Source: Pseudomonas alcaligenes (GTDB lineage: Bacteria > Pseudomonadota > Gammaproteobacteria > Pseudomonadales > Pseudomonadaceae). From it: 64,000 bases of DNA. A model generated the notes under the pieces. It had not been told where the DNA came from, searched no databases, and saw nothing but the letters and a program-made list of their open reading frames with translations. Numbering within the stretch: the first letter of the stretch is position 1; every line of letters begins with the position of its first letter. The stretch lies in assembly GCF_014490745.1 (NCBI RefSeq), contig NZ_LZEU01000001.1, positions 1,387,501-1,451,500 of the forward strand, in the 5' to 3' direction. Shown piece by piece: positions 45,653 to 54,644 of this stretch. The translations under genes and the position numbers were made by a program.

Positions 45653-47458
45653 TCAGGCCTTGCTCTGCAGGTAGGCCTTCCAACCGCCGAAGCGAGTGAT
45701 GTCCTCGGCACCGGCCAGTCCATACGGCTCGCAGATAAAGCCGCTTTCCCAGCTGCCATCGGCCAGCTGCACCTTGCCCAGGCCCAGCGGTGCGGGGATG
45801 CCGGTGAGGAACGAGCCCAGCTCGGCGCTCGGCAGTTCCCAGACCTCCACGGCGATGGCCACGCCGCCCTCGGCGACGCGCACCATGCCTGGACGCAAGG
45901 GCGGGCCGCCGGCCAGGGCGTACAGCTGGTAATCCGGCGAGCTGTGGGTGGCCTGCAGCAGGCGGCCGCCGCGTTGCTTGAGTTGCCAGTTCAGCGGCAG
46001 GCCATCGAGGTGCGCACCGCACACCACCACGCGGGCGCGATCGTTGCGGGCGACGGTGGCCGGGGCTGGCGCATCCAGCGTGCGCGCGCCGGCCAGCGGC
46101 AGGCCGTGCTGGCGCTGCAGGCCGGCGGCCAGGCTGAGCAGGTACTGGTCGGTGAAGGCGCGGCCGAACAGGGTCACGCCCCACGGCAGGCCGTTGCCCA
46201 TAAAGCCGGCCGGCACCGCGACTGCGGCGTAGTCGAGCATGTTCATGAAGTTGGTGTAGTAGCCCAGATCCGAGTTGCGCTTGACCGGCTCGGCGTGCAG
46301 TTCGTCCAGCGTCACCGGGCGCGGGTAGGCCGGGGTGAGGATGCAGTCGACGTCGGCAAGGATGCGGTCGCAGATGGCCTTGAGTGCCTGCAGGCGGTAC
46401 TGGGCGCGGAAGGTGTCGACGCCGCTGACGCTTGGCGCCTTTTCCAGCACGGCCTTGATCACCGGCAGCACGGCGTCCGGCTGCTGCTCGATCAGCGCGC
46501 CGGCGACGCTGTAGCGCTCGGCGACCCAGGGGCCTTCATAAAGCAGGCGCGCGGCTTCGAGGAAGGGCGCGAAGTCGATTTCCACTGCTTCGCCGCCGAG
46601 GGCCTTGAGCTGCTCGATGCTCTGCGCGAACAGCGCCGGGCTTTCGTTGCAGCCGAGGAACTCCAGCTGCGCCGGTACGCCGAAGCGGAAACCGGTGCGC
46701 GGCTTGCCGAAGGCGCTGGCATCGTTCCACAGCGGGTTGGTACGGCTGTATTCATCGCGGGCATCCCGCTTGGCGGTCAGCGCCAGCAACTGGCTGGCCT
46801 CAAGAGCTGTGGCGGTGAAGTAGGTGACGCAGTCCAGGGTGCGGCATGCCGGCACCACGCCGGCGGTGGAGAGCAGGCCCTTGGTGGCCTTGAGACCGAC
46901 CAGGTTGTTCAGCGCCGCCGGCACGCGGCCGCTGCCGGCGGTGTCGGTGCCGAGGGCGAAGCTGGCTACGCCGAGGGCCACGGCCAGCGAGGAGCCGGCG
47001 CTGGAACCGCCGGACGGGTAGTCCGGGTGCACGCTGTTGCGGCATTCGCCATAGGGCGAGCGGGTGCCGTTAAGGCCGGTGGCGAACTGGTCGAGGTTGG
47101 TCTTGCCCATGGGCACGGCGCCGAGGGCGATCAGCTGGGCGACCAGGGTGGCGCTGGTTTCGGGCACATAGGCAAAGGCTGGGCAGGCGGCGGTGGTCGG
47201 CACGCCGGCCAGGTCGATGTTGTCCTTGATGGCGAAGGGCACGCCGAACAGCGGCAGCTCGGCCGGCGACTTGCCGTCCAGCGCAGCCAGGTAGGGTTCC
47301 AGTTCGGCCACGCTGAGCAGGTGGATGAATAGCTTGAATTCCGGGTTGAGCGCAGCGGCCTTGGCGTGCAGGGCGAGGATCAGCTGGCGCGGGGTCAGGC
47401 TGCTGTCGGTGTAGGCGGCTTTCAGGGCGCCGAGGCGCAGATCGAATTCGTGTTTCAT
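45653..47458 (-). CDS. atzF: Allophanate hydrolase (AtzF type)
   Basis: This 601-residue enzyme hydrolyses allophanate to ammonium and carbon dioxide, the last step of urea or guanidine carboxylase pathways. The amidase-signature triad is K78 (FAIKDN), cis-Ser in PSGGSSAGS (about 152) and the nucleophile near S175 (GTDTAGSGRVPA). The C-terminal ~150 residues form the AtzF-specific domain. It is the last gene of the minus-strand operon, 204 bp after the carboxylase. A dispersed repeat occupies that gap. Confidence 0.92.
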   Translation of the reverse strand: MKHEFDLRLGALKAAYTDSSLTPRQLILALHAKAAALNPEFKLFIHLLSVAELEPYLAALDGKSPAELPLFGVPFAIKDNIDLAGVPTTAACPAFAYVPETSATLVAQLIALGAVPMGKTNLDQFATGLNGTRSPYGECRNSVHPDYPSGGSSAGSSLAVALGVASFALGTDTAGSGRVPAALNNLVGLKATKGLLSTAGVVPACRTLDCVTYFTATALEASQLLALTAKRDARDEYSRTNPLWNDASAFGKPRTGFRFGVPAQLEFLGCNESPALFAQSIEQLKALGGEAVEIDFAPFLEAARLLYEGPWVAERYSVAGALIEQQPDAVLPVIKAVLEKAPSVSGVDTFRAQYRLQALKAICDRILADVDCILTPAYPRPVTLDELHAEPVKRNSDLGYYTNFMNMLDYAAVAVPAGFMGNGLPWGVTLFGRAFTDQYLLSLAAGLQRQHGLPLAGARTLDAPAPATVARNDRARVVVCGAHLDGLPLNWQLKQRGGRLLQATHSSPDYQLYALAGGPPLRPGMVRVAEGGVAIAVEVWELPSAELGSFLTGIPAPLGLGKVQLADGSWESGFICEPYGLAGAEDITRFGGWKAYLQSKA

Positions 47459-47524
47459 CGGGCTTCCTCGTGTCTTGCGAGTTCGTGCTGGATCGAGAGA
47501 GCGTGACCCAGCCTAGGGTTCGTT

Positions 47525-47613
47525 CCCTCTCCCTTTGGGAGAGGGTTAGGGGGAGGGGCCTGCGTCGCCGTCAACGGCCCCTCACCCCGGCCCTCTCCCG
47601 GAGGGAGAGGGGG
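47525..47613. repeat. Dispersed inverted-repeat element, copy 1
   Basis: The element starts with CCCTCTCCCTTTGGGAGAGGG and ends with CCCTCTCCCGGAGGGAGAGGG, joined by an internal GGGGCC/GGCCCC pair. A near-identical element is at 51367-51456, so one copy lies on each side of the carboxylase gene, in the same orientation. Such elements are common in Pseudomonas genomes. Confidence 0.8.
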
Positions 47614-47662
47614 TAGTCCGTGTAGGCGGATGGTGTTCTTCCGTCCACCACTCGGCTCAGCT

Positions 47663-50600
47663 TCAGGCTTCTTCCAGCACCACCACGCGCTGGCCGGCGC
47701 GCACCGGCGAGCCGGGTTGCACGCGCACCTCGCGCACCACGCCGTCGCGCGGGGCGGTGAGGGGGATTTCCATCTTCATCGACTCGAGGATCACCAGCAC
47801 ATCGCCGGCCTTCACCGAGTGGCCTGCCTCGACCTGTACCTGCCAGAGGTTGCCGGCGATATGGCTGTCGATGCTGTGCTGGCCGGCGGTGAGCGGGGCG
47901 TCATCGCCCAGATCGGCGGCTACTTCCTCGCTCTCGTAATGGGCCTGGCCGGAGGCGATCCAGCGCTGGCGTTCGGCGTCGAAGGCGGCGCGTTGCTGGC
48001 TGCGGAAGGCGTCGATGCCTTCGGCTTCCTCGGCGAGGAAGTCCTGGTAGTCGGCCAGGGCCAGTTCGCTGTCTTCGATGCGCAGTTCATAGCGGCCGAG
48101 GGGGAAGTCGCGGCGGATCTGCAGCAGCTCTTCGGCCCCCACCGGGTAGAAGCGGATCTGGTCGAAGAAGCGCAGCAGCCAGGGCTTGCCGTGGAAGGCG
48201 GCGACTTCGCGGTAGCGGTTCCACATCTGCAGGGTGCGGCCGACGAACTGGTAACCACCGGGGCCTTCCATGCCGTACACGCACATGTAGGCGCCGCCGA
48301 TGCCCACCGAGTTCTCGGCGGTCCAGGTGCGCGCCGGGTTGTACTTGGTGGTGACCAGGCGGTGGCGCGGATCCAGCGGCGTGGCCACCGGCGCACCGAG
48401 GTAGACATCGCCCAGGCCCATCACCAGGTAACTGGCGTCGAACACGGTCTTGTAGACCTCGTCGAGGTTGGGCAGGTCGTTGATCCGGCGGATAAATTCC
48501 AGGTTGCTCGGGCACCAAGGCGCGTCCTTGCGCACCGTGGTCATGTACTTGTCGATGGCCAGCTGGCAGGCCGGGTCGTCCCAGGACAGCGGCAGGTGGA
48601 CGATGCGCGACGGCACCTTGAGGTCCTGGGCGTTGCACACTGCGTCCCACTCGCCGATCACCACCGCCAGCAGGTTGGCCAGCGACAGGGTTTCCGGCTG
48701 GTAGTGCACCTGCAGTGAGCGGATGCCCGGGGTCAGGTCGATCACGCCCTTGAGGTTCTTGGCTTCCAGTGCCTGCATCAGCGCATGGCCGCGGAAGCGC
48801 AGCACCAGATCCAGCTCGGCCTGGCCGATTTCCAGCAGCAGGTGGGTGTCGCCGGAGAGGCGGGCGACCAGGCGCTTGTCCTGGCTGCCGATATCGAGAA
48901 TCACCGGCGGCTCCAGCGGGATCGGCTTCCAGTTCACTGCCACCGCTTCCAGTCCGGCGACTTCCGCCTTGCGTGCCTTGGCCAGTTGGCGCGCGGTGTC
49001 GATGTTGACGGGTACGAAGCGCAGCTTGTCGCCTGCCTTGAGCTGGCCGAGTTGCCAGAGGTCGGCCTCGATGATGGTCACCGGGCAGACGAAGCCGCCC
49101 AGGCTCGGGCCGTCCGGGCCGAGGATCACCGGCATATCGCCGGTAAAATCGACGGCACCAATCGCATACGGGTTGTCGTGGATATTCGACGGGTGCAGGC
49201 CGGCTTCGCCGCCGCTGTCGCGCACCCACTCCGGTTTCGGGCCGATCAGGCGCACGCCGGTGCGGCTGGAGTTGAAGTGCACTTCCCAGTCGGTGGCGAG
49301 GAAGGTGTCGATATAGGTCGGGGTGAAGTATTCCGGCGCGCCGTGCGGGCCGTAGATCACGCGGATTTCGCGGACGGCGGGCAGGGCGGTGCACAGCTCT
49401 TCGGGCAGCTGCGCGCCGTTGTCCGCATCGCTCAAGGCCGGGATATGCAGTACGTCGCCGGCACGCAGGGCGCGGCCGCCGTGGCCGCCGAACTGACCGA
49501 GGGTGAAAGTGCTTTTCGAGCCCAGGTATTCCGGCACCTGCAGGCCGCCGCGCAGAGTCAGATAAGACCGTGCGCCGCTACCGGCGATGGTGCCGAGGCT
49601 CAGGGTGCTGCCGGCCTTGATCAGCAGCGCGGTGTTCAGCGGTTGCGCCACACCATCCACACTCAGCGGGATTTGCGCACCGGTCACCGCCACCACCGCA
49701 TCGGTGTTGAAGCGCAGCAGCGGGCCGCTCATGGTGATTTCCAGGCCGGCGGCGCCTTCGGCGTTGCCCAGCAGGCGGTTGCCCAGGCGCAGCGCGCGGT
49801 CATCCATCGGCCCCGACGGTGGCACGCCGACTGCCCAGTAGCCGAGGCGGCCGGGGAAGTCCTGCACTGTGGTCTGGGTGCCGGCGGAGAGCACCTCGAA
49901 GGTATGCGCCTGGTAGGTCAGGCTTTCCAGGCAGCGAGTCCAGGGCGAGCCGCTGGCGAAGGGCGCGTCGACCAGGATCTGCCGCAGGTACTGGCTGTTG
50001 GTTTCCACGCCGTACAGCAGGGTATCGGCCAGGGCCTGGTTCAGCGCGGCGCTGGCTTCGGCACGGGTCGGTTGCCAGGTGATGACCTTGGCAATCATCG
50101 GGTCGAAGTAGGGTGGGATCTCGCAGCCGGCTTCGACCCAGGTGTCGATGCGCAGCGCCTTGCCGTCGGCCGCCGGGAATTGCACTGCAGTCAGCAGGCC
50201 GGGGCTGGGCTGGAAGTCGCGGCCCGGGTCTTCGGCGTACAGACGGGCCTGGATGGCATGGCCGCTGGGTTTCAGGTTCTTCGCCAGTTCGCTCAGCGGC
50301 GCCAGATCGCCGGCCGCCAGTTCGATCATCCAGCGCACCAGGTCGACGCCCCACACCTGTTCGGTGACGCCGTGCTCGACCTGCAGGCGGGTGTTCACTT
50401 CGAGGAAGTAGAAGCGCTCGGCCTCGCTGTCGTAGACGAATTCCACGGTGCCGGCGCTGCGGTAGCTGATTGCCTTGGCCAGCTTGATCGCTGCCGCGCA
50501 CAGCTCGTCGGCCATGCCGGCCGGCAGATTGGGTGCCGGGGTTTCTTCCAGCACTTTCTGATTACGCCGCTGCACCGAGCAGTCGCGCACGCCGAGGGCC

Positions 50601-51262
50601 AGCACTTCGCCGGCGCCATCGCCGAATACCTGTACTTCCAGGTGGCGGGCGCGCTGGATGTACTTCTCGATGAACACGCCGCTGTCGCTGAAGTTGTTCT
50701 GCCCCAGGCGCTTGACCGCCTCGAAGGCGTCGGAGAGTTCGGAGGCCGAGCGGCACACGCGCATGCCGATGCCGCCACCGCCGGCGGTGCTTTTCAGCAT
50801 CACCGGGTAGCCGACTTCCTCACCGGCCTTGAGTGCGGCGTCGAGGTTTTCCAGCAGCTCGGTGCCTTCCAGCATTGGCACGCCGTGCTGTTTCGCGAGT
50901 GATCTGGCGGTGTGTTTGAGGCCGAAGACGCGCAGCTGCTCCGGGGTCGGGCCGACAAAGGCGATGCCGGCGGCCTCGCAGGCCTCGGCGAAGGCGGCGT
51001 TCTCGGAGAGGAAGCCGTAGCCGGGATGGATGGCTTTGGCACCAGTCTGCTTGGCCACGGCGAGGATCTTGTCGACCACCAGATAGGTATTGGAGGCCGG
51101 GCCTTCGCCGAGGCTGAAGGCCTCATCGGCCTGCTGGATATGCAGGCTGGCGGCGTCGGCCTCGGAGTACACGGCCACGCCCTGGACGTCGAGCGCGCGC
51201 AGGGTGCGCAGGATGCGGCAGGCAATGGCACCGCGGTTGGCGATCAGGAGTTTGTCGAACAT
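47663..51262 (-). CDS. uca: Biotin-dependent urea/guanidine carboxylase
   Basis: This 1199-residue enzyme starts with a biotin carboxylase domain (1-450: LLIANRGAIACRILRTLRALDVQGVAVYSEAD, STAGGGGIGMRV, EVNTRLQVEHGVTE). A KipA-like domain follows (about 500-790) and then a KipI-like domain (about 800-1020). It ends in a biotinyl domain with K1163 (LESMKMEI). The family was annotated as urea carboxylase. Members next to ykkC riboswitches and DUF1989 genes act on guanidine, giving carboxyguanidine; this is the likely role here. The window lacks other urea genes. DUF1989 partners precede it and allophanate hydrolase follows. Confidence 0.93.
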   Translation of the reverse strand: MFDKLLIANRGAIACRILRTLRALDVQGVAVYSEADAASLHIQQADEAFSLGEGPASNTYLVVDKILAVAKQTGAKAIHPGYGFLSENAAFAEACEAAGIAFVGPTPEQLRVFGLKHTARSLAKQHGVPMLEGTELLENLDAALKAGEEVGYPVMLKSTAGGGGIGMRVCRSASELSDAFEAVKRLGQNNFSDSGVFIEKYIQRARHLEVQVFGDGAGEVLALGVRDCSVQRRNQKVLEETPAPNLPAGMADELCAAAIKLAKAISYRSAGTVEFVYDSEAERFYFLEVNTRLQVEHGVTEQVWGVDLVRWMIELAAGDLAPLSELAKNLKPSGHAIQARLYAEDPGRDFQPSPGLLTAVQFPAADGKALRIDTWVEAGCEIPPYFDPMIAKVITWQPTRAEASAALNQALADTLLYGVETNSQYLRQILVDAPFASGSPWTRCLESLTYQAHTFEVLSAGTQTTVQDFPGRLGYWAVGVPPSGPMDDRALRLGNRLLGNAEGAAGLEITMSGPLLRFNTDAVVAVTGAQIPLSVDGVAQPLNTALLIKAGSTLSLGTIAGSGARSYLTLRGGLQVPEYLGSKSTFTLGQFGGHGGRALRAGDVLHIPALSDADNGAQLPEELCTALPAVREIRVIYGPHGAPEYFTPTYIDTFLATDWEVHFNSSRTGVRLIGPKPEWVRDSGGEAGLHPSNIHDNPYAIGAVDFTGDMPVILGPDGPSLGGFVCPVTIIEADLWQLGQLKAGDKLRFVPVNIDTARQLAKARKAEVAGLEAVAVNWKPIPLEPPVILDIGSQDKRLVARLSGDTHLLLEIGQAELDLVLRFRGHALMQALEAKNLKGVIDLTPGIRSLQVHYQPETLSLANLLAVVIGEWDAVCNAQDLKVPSRIVHLPLSWDDPACQLAIDKYMTTVRKDAPWCPSNLEFIRRINDLPNLDEVYKTVFDASYLVMGLGDVYLGAPVATPLDPRHRLVTTKYNPARTWTAENSVGIGGAYMCVYGMEGPGGYQFVGRTLQMWNRYREVAAFHGKPWLLRFFDQIRFYPVGAEELLQIRRDFPLGRYELRIEDSELALADYQDFLAEEAEGIDAFRSQQRAAFDAERQRWIASGQAHYESEEVAADLGDDAPLTAGQHSIDSHIAGNLWQVQVEAGHSVKAGDVLVILESMKMEIPLTAPRDGVVREVRVQPGSPVRAGQRVVVLEEA

Positions 51263-51566
51263 TTGCTGGCCCTCGAAAGGGTTGGCGGGCCGTCCCGCCG
51301 CTATTCGGTCTGCACCCCGGTCGTCCGGGGTGATTTGCGGAGTTGGAGTCCGCGCTGTTCTTAATCCCCTCTCCCTTTGGGAGAGGGTTAGGGTGAGGGG
51401 CTTTCAGTGTTGGATCGGGCATCCCTCACCCCCGGCCCCTCTCCCGGAGGGAGAGGTGAGGAAGCGCTCAGACACTGCCCCGAGCGGCTCTGGCATAGCT
51501 GGTACAGCCACAGGCGCAGGCGAGCAGGGCCCCCAGCGCTCCGGACGGAGTCCGGAATAAACCGGT
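51263..51566 (-). other. Intergenic region inside the guanidine operon
   Basis: These 304 bases between the DUF1989 gene and the carboxylase gene contain the second dispersed repeat (51367-51456). No ORF or promoter can be supported. The repeat can fold in RNA and may separate expression of the two gene groups. Confidence 0.55.
51367..51456. repeat. Dispersed inverted-repeat element, copy 2
   Basis: CCCTCTCCCTTTGGGAGAGGG at the start and CCCTCTCCCGGAGGGAGAGG at the end are shared with copy 1 at 47525. The internal part differs (CTTTCAGTGTTGGATC instead of GTCGCCGTCAAC). A half-element with a similar hairpin lies at 54605-54628. Confidence 0.8.
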
Positions 51567-52202
51567 TCAGTCCCATACCAGCACCTCGGCCGGGGTCGGG
51601 TTCCAGCCGTTGCACGGGTTGTTCAGTTGCGGGCAGTTGGAGATCAGCACGATCACATCCATGTGCGCCTTCAGCTCGACGTACTTGCCCGGCGCGGAGA
51701 TGCCGTCCTCGAAGGTCAGGCCGCCCTCGGGCGTCACCGGCACGTTCATGAAGAAGTTGATGTTGGCGCCGATGTCACGCTTCTCCAGGCGGCCGTCGTG
51801 CAGGCTGGCGCGCAGGAAGTTGTCGCGGCAGCTGTGCATGTAGCGCTTGTCCAGGGCATAGCGCACCGTGTTGCTTTCCTGGGCGCAGGCGCCGCCGAGG
51901 GTGTCGTGGCGGCCGCAGGTGTCGGCCACTATGGTCAGCAGCGGATTGCCCAGGTTGGAGTAGAGAACGCTGCCGCTGGTGAGGTAGACATTGTTCTGCT
52001 TGCGCAGGGTGCGCTGCGGGTCGTAGCGCTCGCGCGGGTTGCGGGCGCTATAGAACAGGGTGTCGACCGCCTGGTTGCCTTCCAGGTCGAGCAGGCGCAG
52101 GGTCTGCCCGGCCTTGACCTCGAACAGGTAGGGCTCGCCGGCCGGGATCACATGGCGGAACACGGCGGTTTCGGGGTGCAGGGAGCTTTCGATCACGGAC
52201 AT
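51567..52202 (-). CDS. DUF1989 protein, urea carboxylase-associated 2 (carboxyguanidine deiminase subunit)
   Basis: This 211-residue protein belongs to the family named urea carboxylase-associated protein 2 ([73 protein letters not shown]). The pair of DUF1989 proteins has been shown in Pseudomonas to act as carboxyguanidine deiminase (CgdAB), making allophanate from carboxyguanidine. Conserved Cys residues ([13 protein letters not shown] and NCPQLNNPC) could bind a metal. It follows the partner gene by 10 bp. Confidence 0.9.
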   Translation of the reverse strand: MSVIESSLHPETAVFRHVIPAGEPYLFEVKAGQTLRLLDLEGNQAVDTLFYSARNPRERYDPQRTLRKQNNVYLTSGSVLYSNLGNPLLTIVADTCGRHDTLGGACAQESNTVRYALDKRYMHSCRDNFLRASLHDGRLEKRDIGANINFFMNVPVTPEGGLTFEDGISAPGKYVELKAHMDVIVLISNCPQLNNPCNGWNPTPAEVLVWD

Positions 52203-52212
52203 GGTGCAACCC

Positions 52213-52941
52213 TCAGATATACAGGCGTTCGGTGTTGTGGAAGCCGCGGCCGTTCTCCGGGCGCGAGGTGCGGCAGAGCACGCTGATGCCGTCGCTTTCC
52301 ACCTTGCGCCAGCTCAGTTGTACCGGCTTGGGCGCGTACTGCGGATTGGGGTCGAGCGGGTGCTGCAGGGCGGTGAGCAGCACCAGGCAATCCATCGGCG
52401 CATACAGCTCGAGGTAGTCGCCGGCCTTGGAGTTGCCGGGCTCGAAGTGGAAGGCGCCGTTGCCGTCGACCGTCACCTTGCTGAACAGGTTGAGGGTCAT
52501 CAGCAGATCCTGCAGGTTGAGGTTCCACTTGCCCATTTCCACCAGCAGGTTGTCCACGCCGTTGCGGAAGAAACCGTTGCGCAGTTCCTGGTAGCGCCCG
52601 GCGCCGTACTTCTCGGCGACCTCGGCAGCCGACAGCACGCCGCCGAAGCTGTCATGCCAGCCGCAGGTGTCGGCGGTGATGGCGGCCAGCACGCGGCCCA
52701 TGTCCGAGTACAGGCAGTGGCCGGCGGTGAGCTTGGCGGTGTGCTGGCCCTTGAGGGTGTCCGGCAGGTTGAGGCGCTCGCTTTTCTCGGCGGCGCTGAG
52801 CAGTAGCAGGCTGACGTTGGCGCCACCTTCCAGATCGGTGATGCGCAGCAGCTGGCCGCGCTTGAGAACGAAGGAGGTGTGGCCGCCGCCGGGTACGACT
52901 TCCTCGTACAGGCTGGGCAGCAGACTCAGGGATGCGCTCAT
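52213..52941 (-). CDS. DUF1989 protein, urea carboxylase-associated 1 (carboxyguanidine deiminase subunit)
   Basis: This 242-residue paralogue has the same layout ([86 protein letters not shown]). The family is urea carboxylase-associated protein 1. It forms a heteromer with the other subunit in the known system. It starts 9 bp after the ABC ATPase gene. The combination ATPase-DUF1989-DUF1989-carboxylase-hydrolase is the conserved guanidine operon. Confidence 0.9.
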   Translation of the reverse strand: MSASLSLLPSLYEEVVPGGGHTSFVLKRGQLLRITDLEGGANVSLLLLSAAEKSERLNLPDTLKGQHTAKLTAGHCLYSDMGRVLAAITADTCGWHDSFGGVLSAAEVAEKYGAGRYQELRNGFFRNGVDNLLVEMGKWNLNLQDLLMTLNLFSKVTVDGNGAFHFEPGNSKAGDYLELYAPMDCLVLLTALQHPLDPNPQYAPKPVQLSWRKVESDGISVLCRTSRPENGRGFHNTERLYI

Positions 52942-52950
52942 GGGATCTCC

Positions 52951-53769
52951 TTACAGGGCCGGTTGCAGCTTGCCGGTGACATGCGCCGGCAGCTCCGCGA
53001 CGGCTGCGCGGGTGGCGCGGCGGTCGCTGTTGAGGGGGATGTCGTAGGTGATGCGCGCGCCGAAGGCGTTCGGTGCGTGCGGGTCGATGCGGGTCTTGTC
53101 GAACACCAGCAGGCGGGTGCCGAGGCTGAAGCCCTCGGAGAGGTCATGGGTGACCATGAACACGGTCAGCTTGGTCTCGTGCCACAGCTCCAGCAGCAGG
53201 CTGTGCATGTCCTTGCGGATGCCCGGGTCGAGGGCGCCGAAGGGTTCGTCGAGCAGCAGCACGCGCGGTTTCATGATCAGCGCCTGGGCGATGGCCAGGC
53301 GTTGCTGCATGCCGCCGGAGAGCTGGCTGGGGTATTTGTCCAGGGCGTGGCCGAGGCCGACTTTGTTGAGGATCACTTCGGCCTGGGCGCGGGCCTCGCG
53401 CTTGGCGGCGCCGAACAGGCGACCGAGCAGCGGCGAGCGTGGCAGTTCCAGGCCGATGGCGACGTTGTCCAGCACGGAGAGGTGGGGGAACACCGAGTAG
53501 CGCTGGAACACCACACCGCGGCTGGCATCCGGCTCGGCCACCAGCGGCTGGCCGGCGAGGAGGATTTCGCCACGGCTGGCGCGTTCCTGGCCCAGCAACA
53601 GGCGCAGGAAGGTCGACTTGCCGCAGCCGGAGGCGCCGACCAGGGTGCAGAATTCGCCTTCGTTGATGCTCAGGTTTAAACGCTCAAGCACGACCTGATC
53701 GCCGTACTCCTGCCAGACGTTCTTCACCTCGATAAAGGCGCCTACTACGCCGCTCTCTGTAGGTTTCAT
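52951..53769 (-). CDS. NitT/TauT-type ABC transporter ATPase
   Basis: This 272-residue ATPase has Walker A GASGCGKST, Q-loop VFQRYSVFP, signature LSGGMQQRLAIAQAL, Walker B VLLLDEPFGALDP and a switch His (VTHDLSEG). It matches the nitrate/taurine-type class. It overlaps the permease stop by 4 bp. Its position in a riboswitch-controlled guanidine operon suggests import of guanidine or a related compound; the substrate is inferred. Confidence 0.92.
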   Translation of the reverse strand: MKPTESGVVGAFIEVKNVWQEYGDQVVLERLNLSINEGEFCTLVGASGCGKSTFLRLLLGQERASRGEILLAGQPLVAEPDASRGVVFQRYSVFPHLSVLDNVAIGLELPRSPLLGRLFGAAKREARAQAEVILNKVGLGHALDKYPSQLSGGMQQRLAIAQALIMKPRVLLLDEPFGALDPGIRKDMHSLLLELWHETKLTVFMVTHDLSEGFSLGTRLLVFDKTRIDPHAPNAFGARITYDIPLNSDRRATRAAVAELPAHVTGKLQPAL

Positions 53770-54581
53770 GCCTTGGCTCCTTCATACCAGGGGAAGCACA
53801 GGCGGGTGAGCTGGCGCAGGCCCAGATCCATCAGCCAGGCGAGCAGGGTGATCCACACCACGTACGGCAGGATCACGTCCATGGCCATGTAGCGGCGTAC
53901 CAGGAAGATGCGATAGCCGAGGCCGTCGGTGCTGGCGATGGCTTCGGCAGCGATGAGGAACAGCCAGGCCGAGCCGAGCACCAGGCGCAGGGCGATCAGC
54001 AGGCGCGGCAGCAGCTGCGGCAGCACCACGCGCAGGATCAGCGTCCAGGTGCTGGCGCCGAGGGTCTGCGCCTTGATCAGAATTTCCGTGGGGATTTCGC
54101 GGGCGCGCTGTTCCAGGTCGCGGGCCAGCACCGGGGTGATGCCGATCACGATCAGCATCACCTTGGACAGCTCGCCGAGGCCGAAGACGATGAACAGGAT
54201 CGGCAGGATCGCCAGCGGCGGAATCATCGACAGCACGGTCAGCAGCGGCGACAGCGGGGCGCGCAGCAGCGGCAGGATGCCGGCGGCGATGCCTAGGCAC
54301 AGGCCGGCCAGGGCGGCGATGCCGATGCCCAGGCCCAGGCGCGACAGGCTGGCGGTACTGTCTTGCCAGAACAGGTAGTGGCCGCTGCGCTTGTCCTCGC
54401 TGAAGGCCAGGCGATCGATGGCGCTGGCCATCTGGCTGGCGCTGGGCAGCAGCTTGTCGTTGGGGTTGTCCGTCAGCCGCGCCGCCGAGCCGGTGAAGTA
54501 GGCGAACAGCAGCAGGGCGAAGGGCAACAGGAGCAGCAGCAGGCGGCCGCCGCGATCCGGGTGTCGGTTGATCAGGCGCAT
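53766..54581 (-). CDS. NitT/TauT-type ABC transporter permease
   Basis: This 271-residue protein has six hydrophobic segments and the permease EAA-like loop (EILIKAQTLGASTWTLILRVVLPQLLPRLLIALRL). The N terminus begins MRLINRHPDRGGRLLLLLLPFALLLFAYFTG. It lies 63 bp after the binding-protein gene; that gap holds a hairpin like the dispersed repeats. It overlaps the ATPase gene by 4 bp. Confidence 0.92.
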   Translation of the reverse strand: MRLINRHPDRGGRLLLLLLPFALLLFAYFTGSAARLTDNPNDKLLPSASQMASAIDRLAFSEDKRSGHYLFWQDSTASLSRLGLGIGIAALAGLCLGIAAGILPLLRAPLSPLLTVLSMIPPLAILPILFIVFGLGELSKVMLIVIGITPVLARDLEQRAREIPTEILIKAQTLGASTWTLILRVVLPQLLPRLLIALRLVLGSAWLFLIAAEAIASTDGLGYRIFLVRRYMAMDVILPYVVWITLLAWLMDLGLRQLTRLCFPWYEGAKA

Positions 54582-54604
54582 GGCGTTCCTCGGGATTCGA
54601 CATT

Positions 54605-54628
54605 CCCCTCTCCCAGGGGGAGAGGGGG
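54605..54628. repeat. Half-element of the dispersed CCCTCTCCC/GGGAGAGGG repeat
   Basis: CCCCTCTCCCAGGGGGAGAGGGG forms a hairpin between the binding-protein and permease genes. It is followed by AAGAGC/GCTCTT (54631-54646) at the stop of the binding-protein gene. Such intercistronic hairpins can stabilise the upstream mRNA. Confidence 0.6.
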
Positions 54629-54644
54629 CTAAGAGCCAGTGCTC

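Noticed and set aside
48785..50902. 705-codon plus-strand ORF opposite the carboxylase gene
   Set aside because: It is a shadow of a carboxylase with complete catalytic motifs, and no ribosome site or family motif is seen.
47525..51456. CCCTCTCCC/GGGAGAGGG elements as a CRISPR array or transposon ends
   Set aside because: Only two full copies and one half copy exist, with no regular spacers and no transposase gene.
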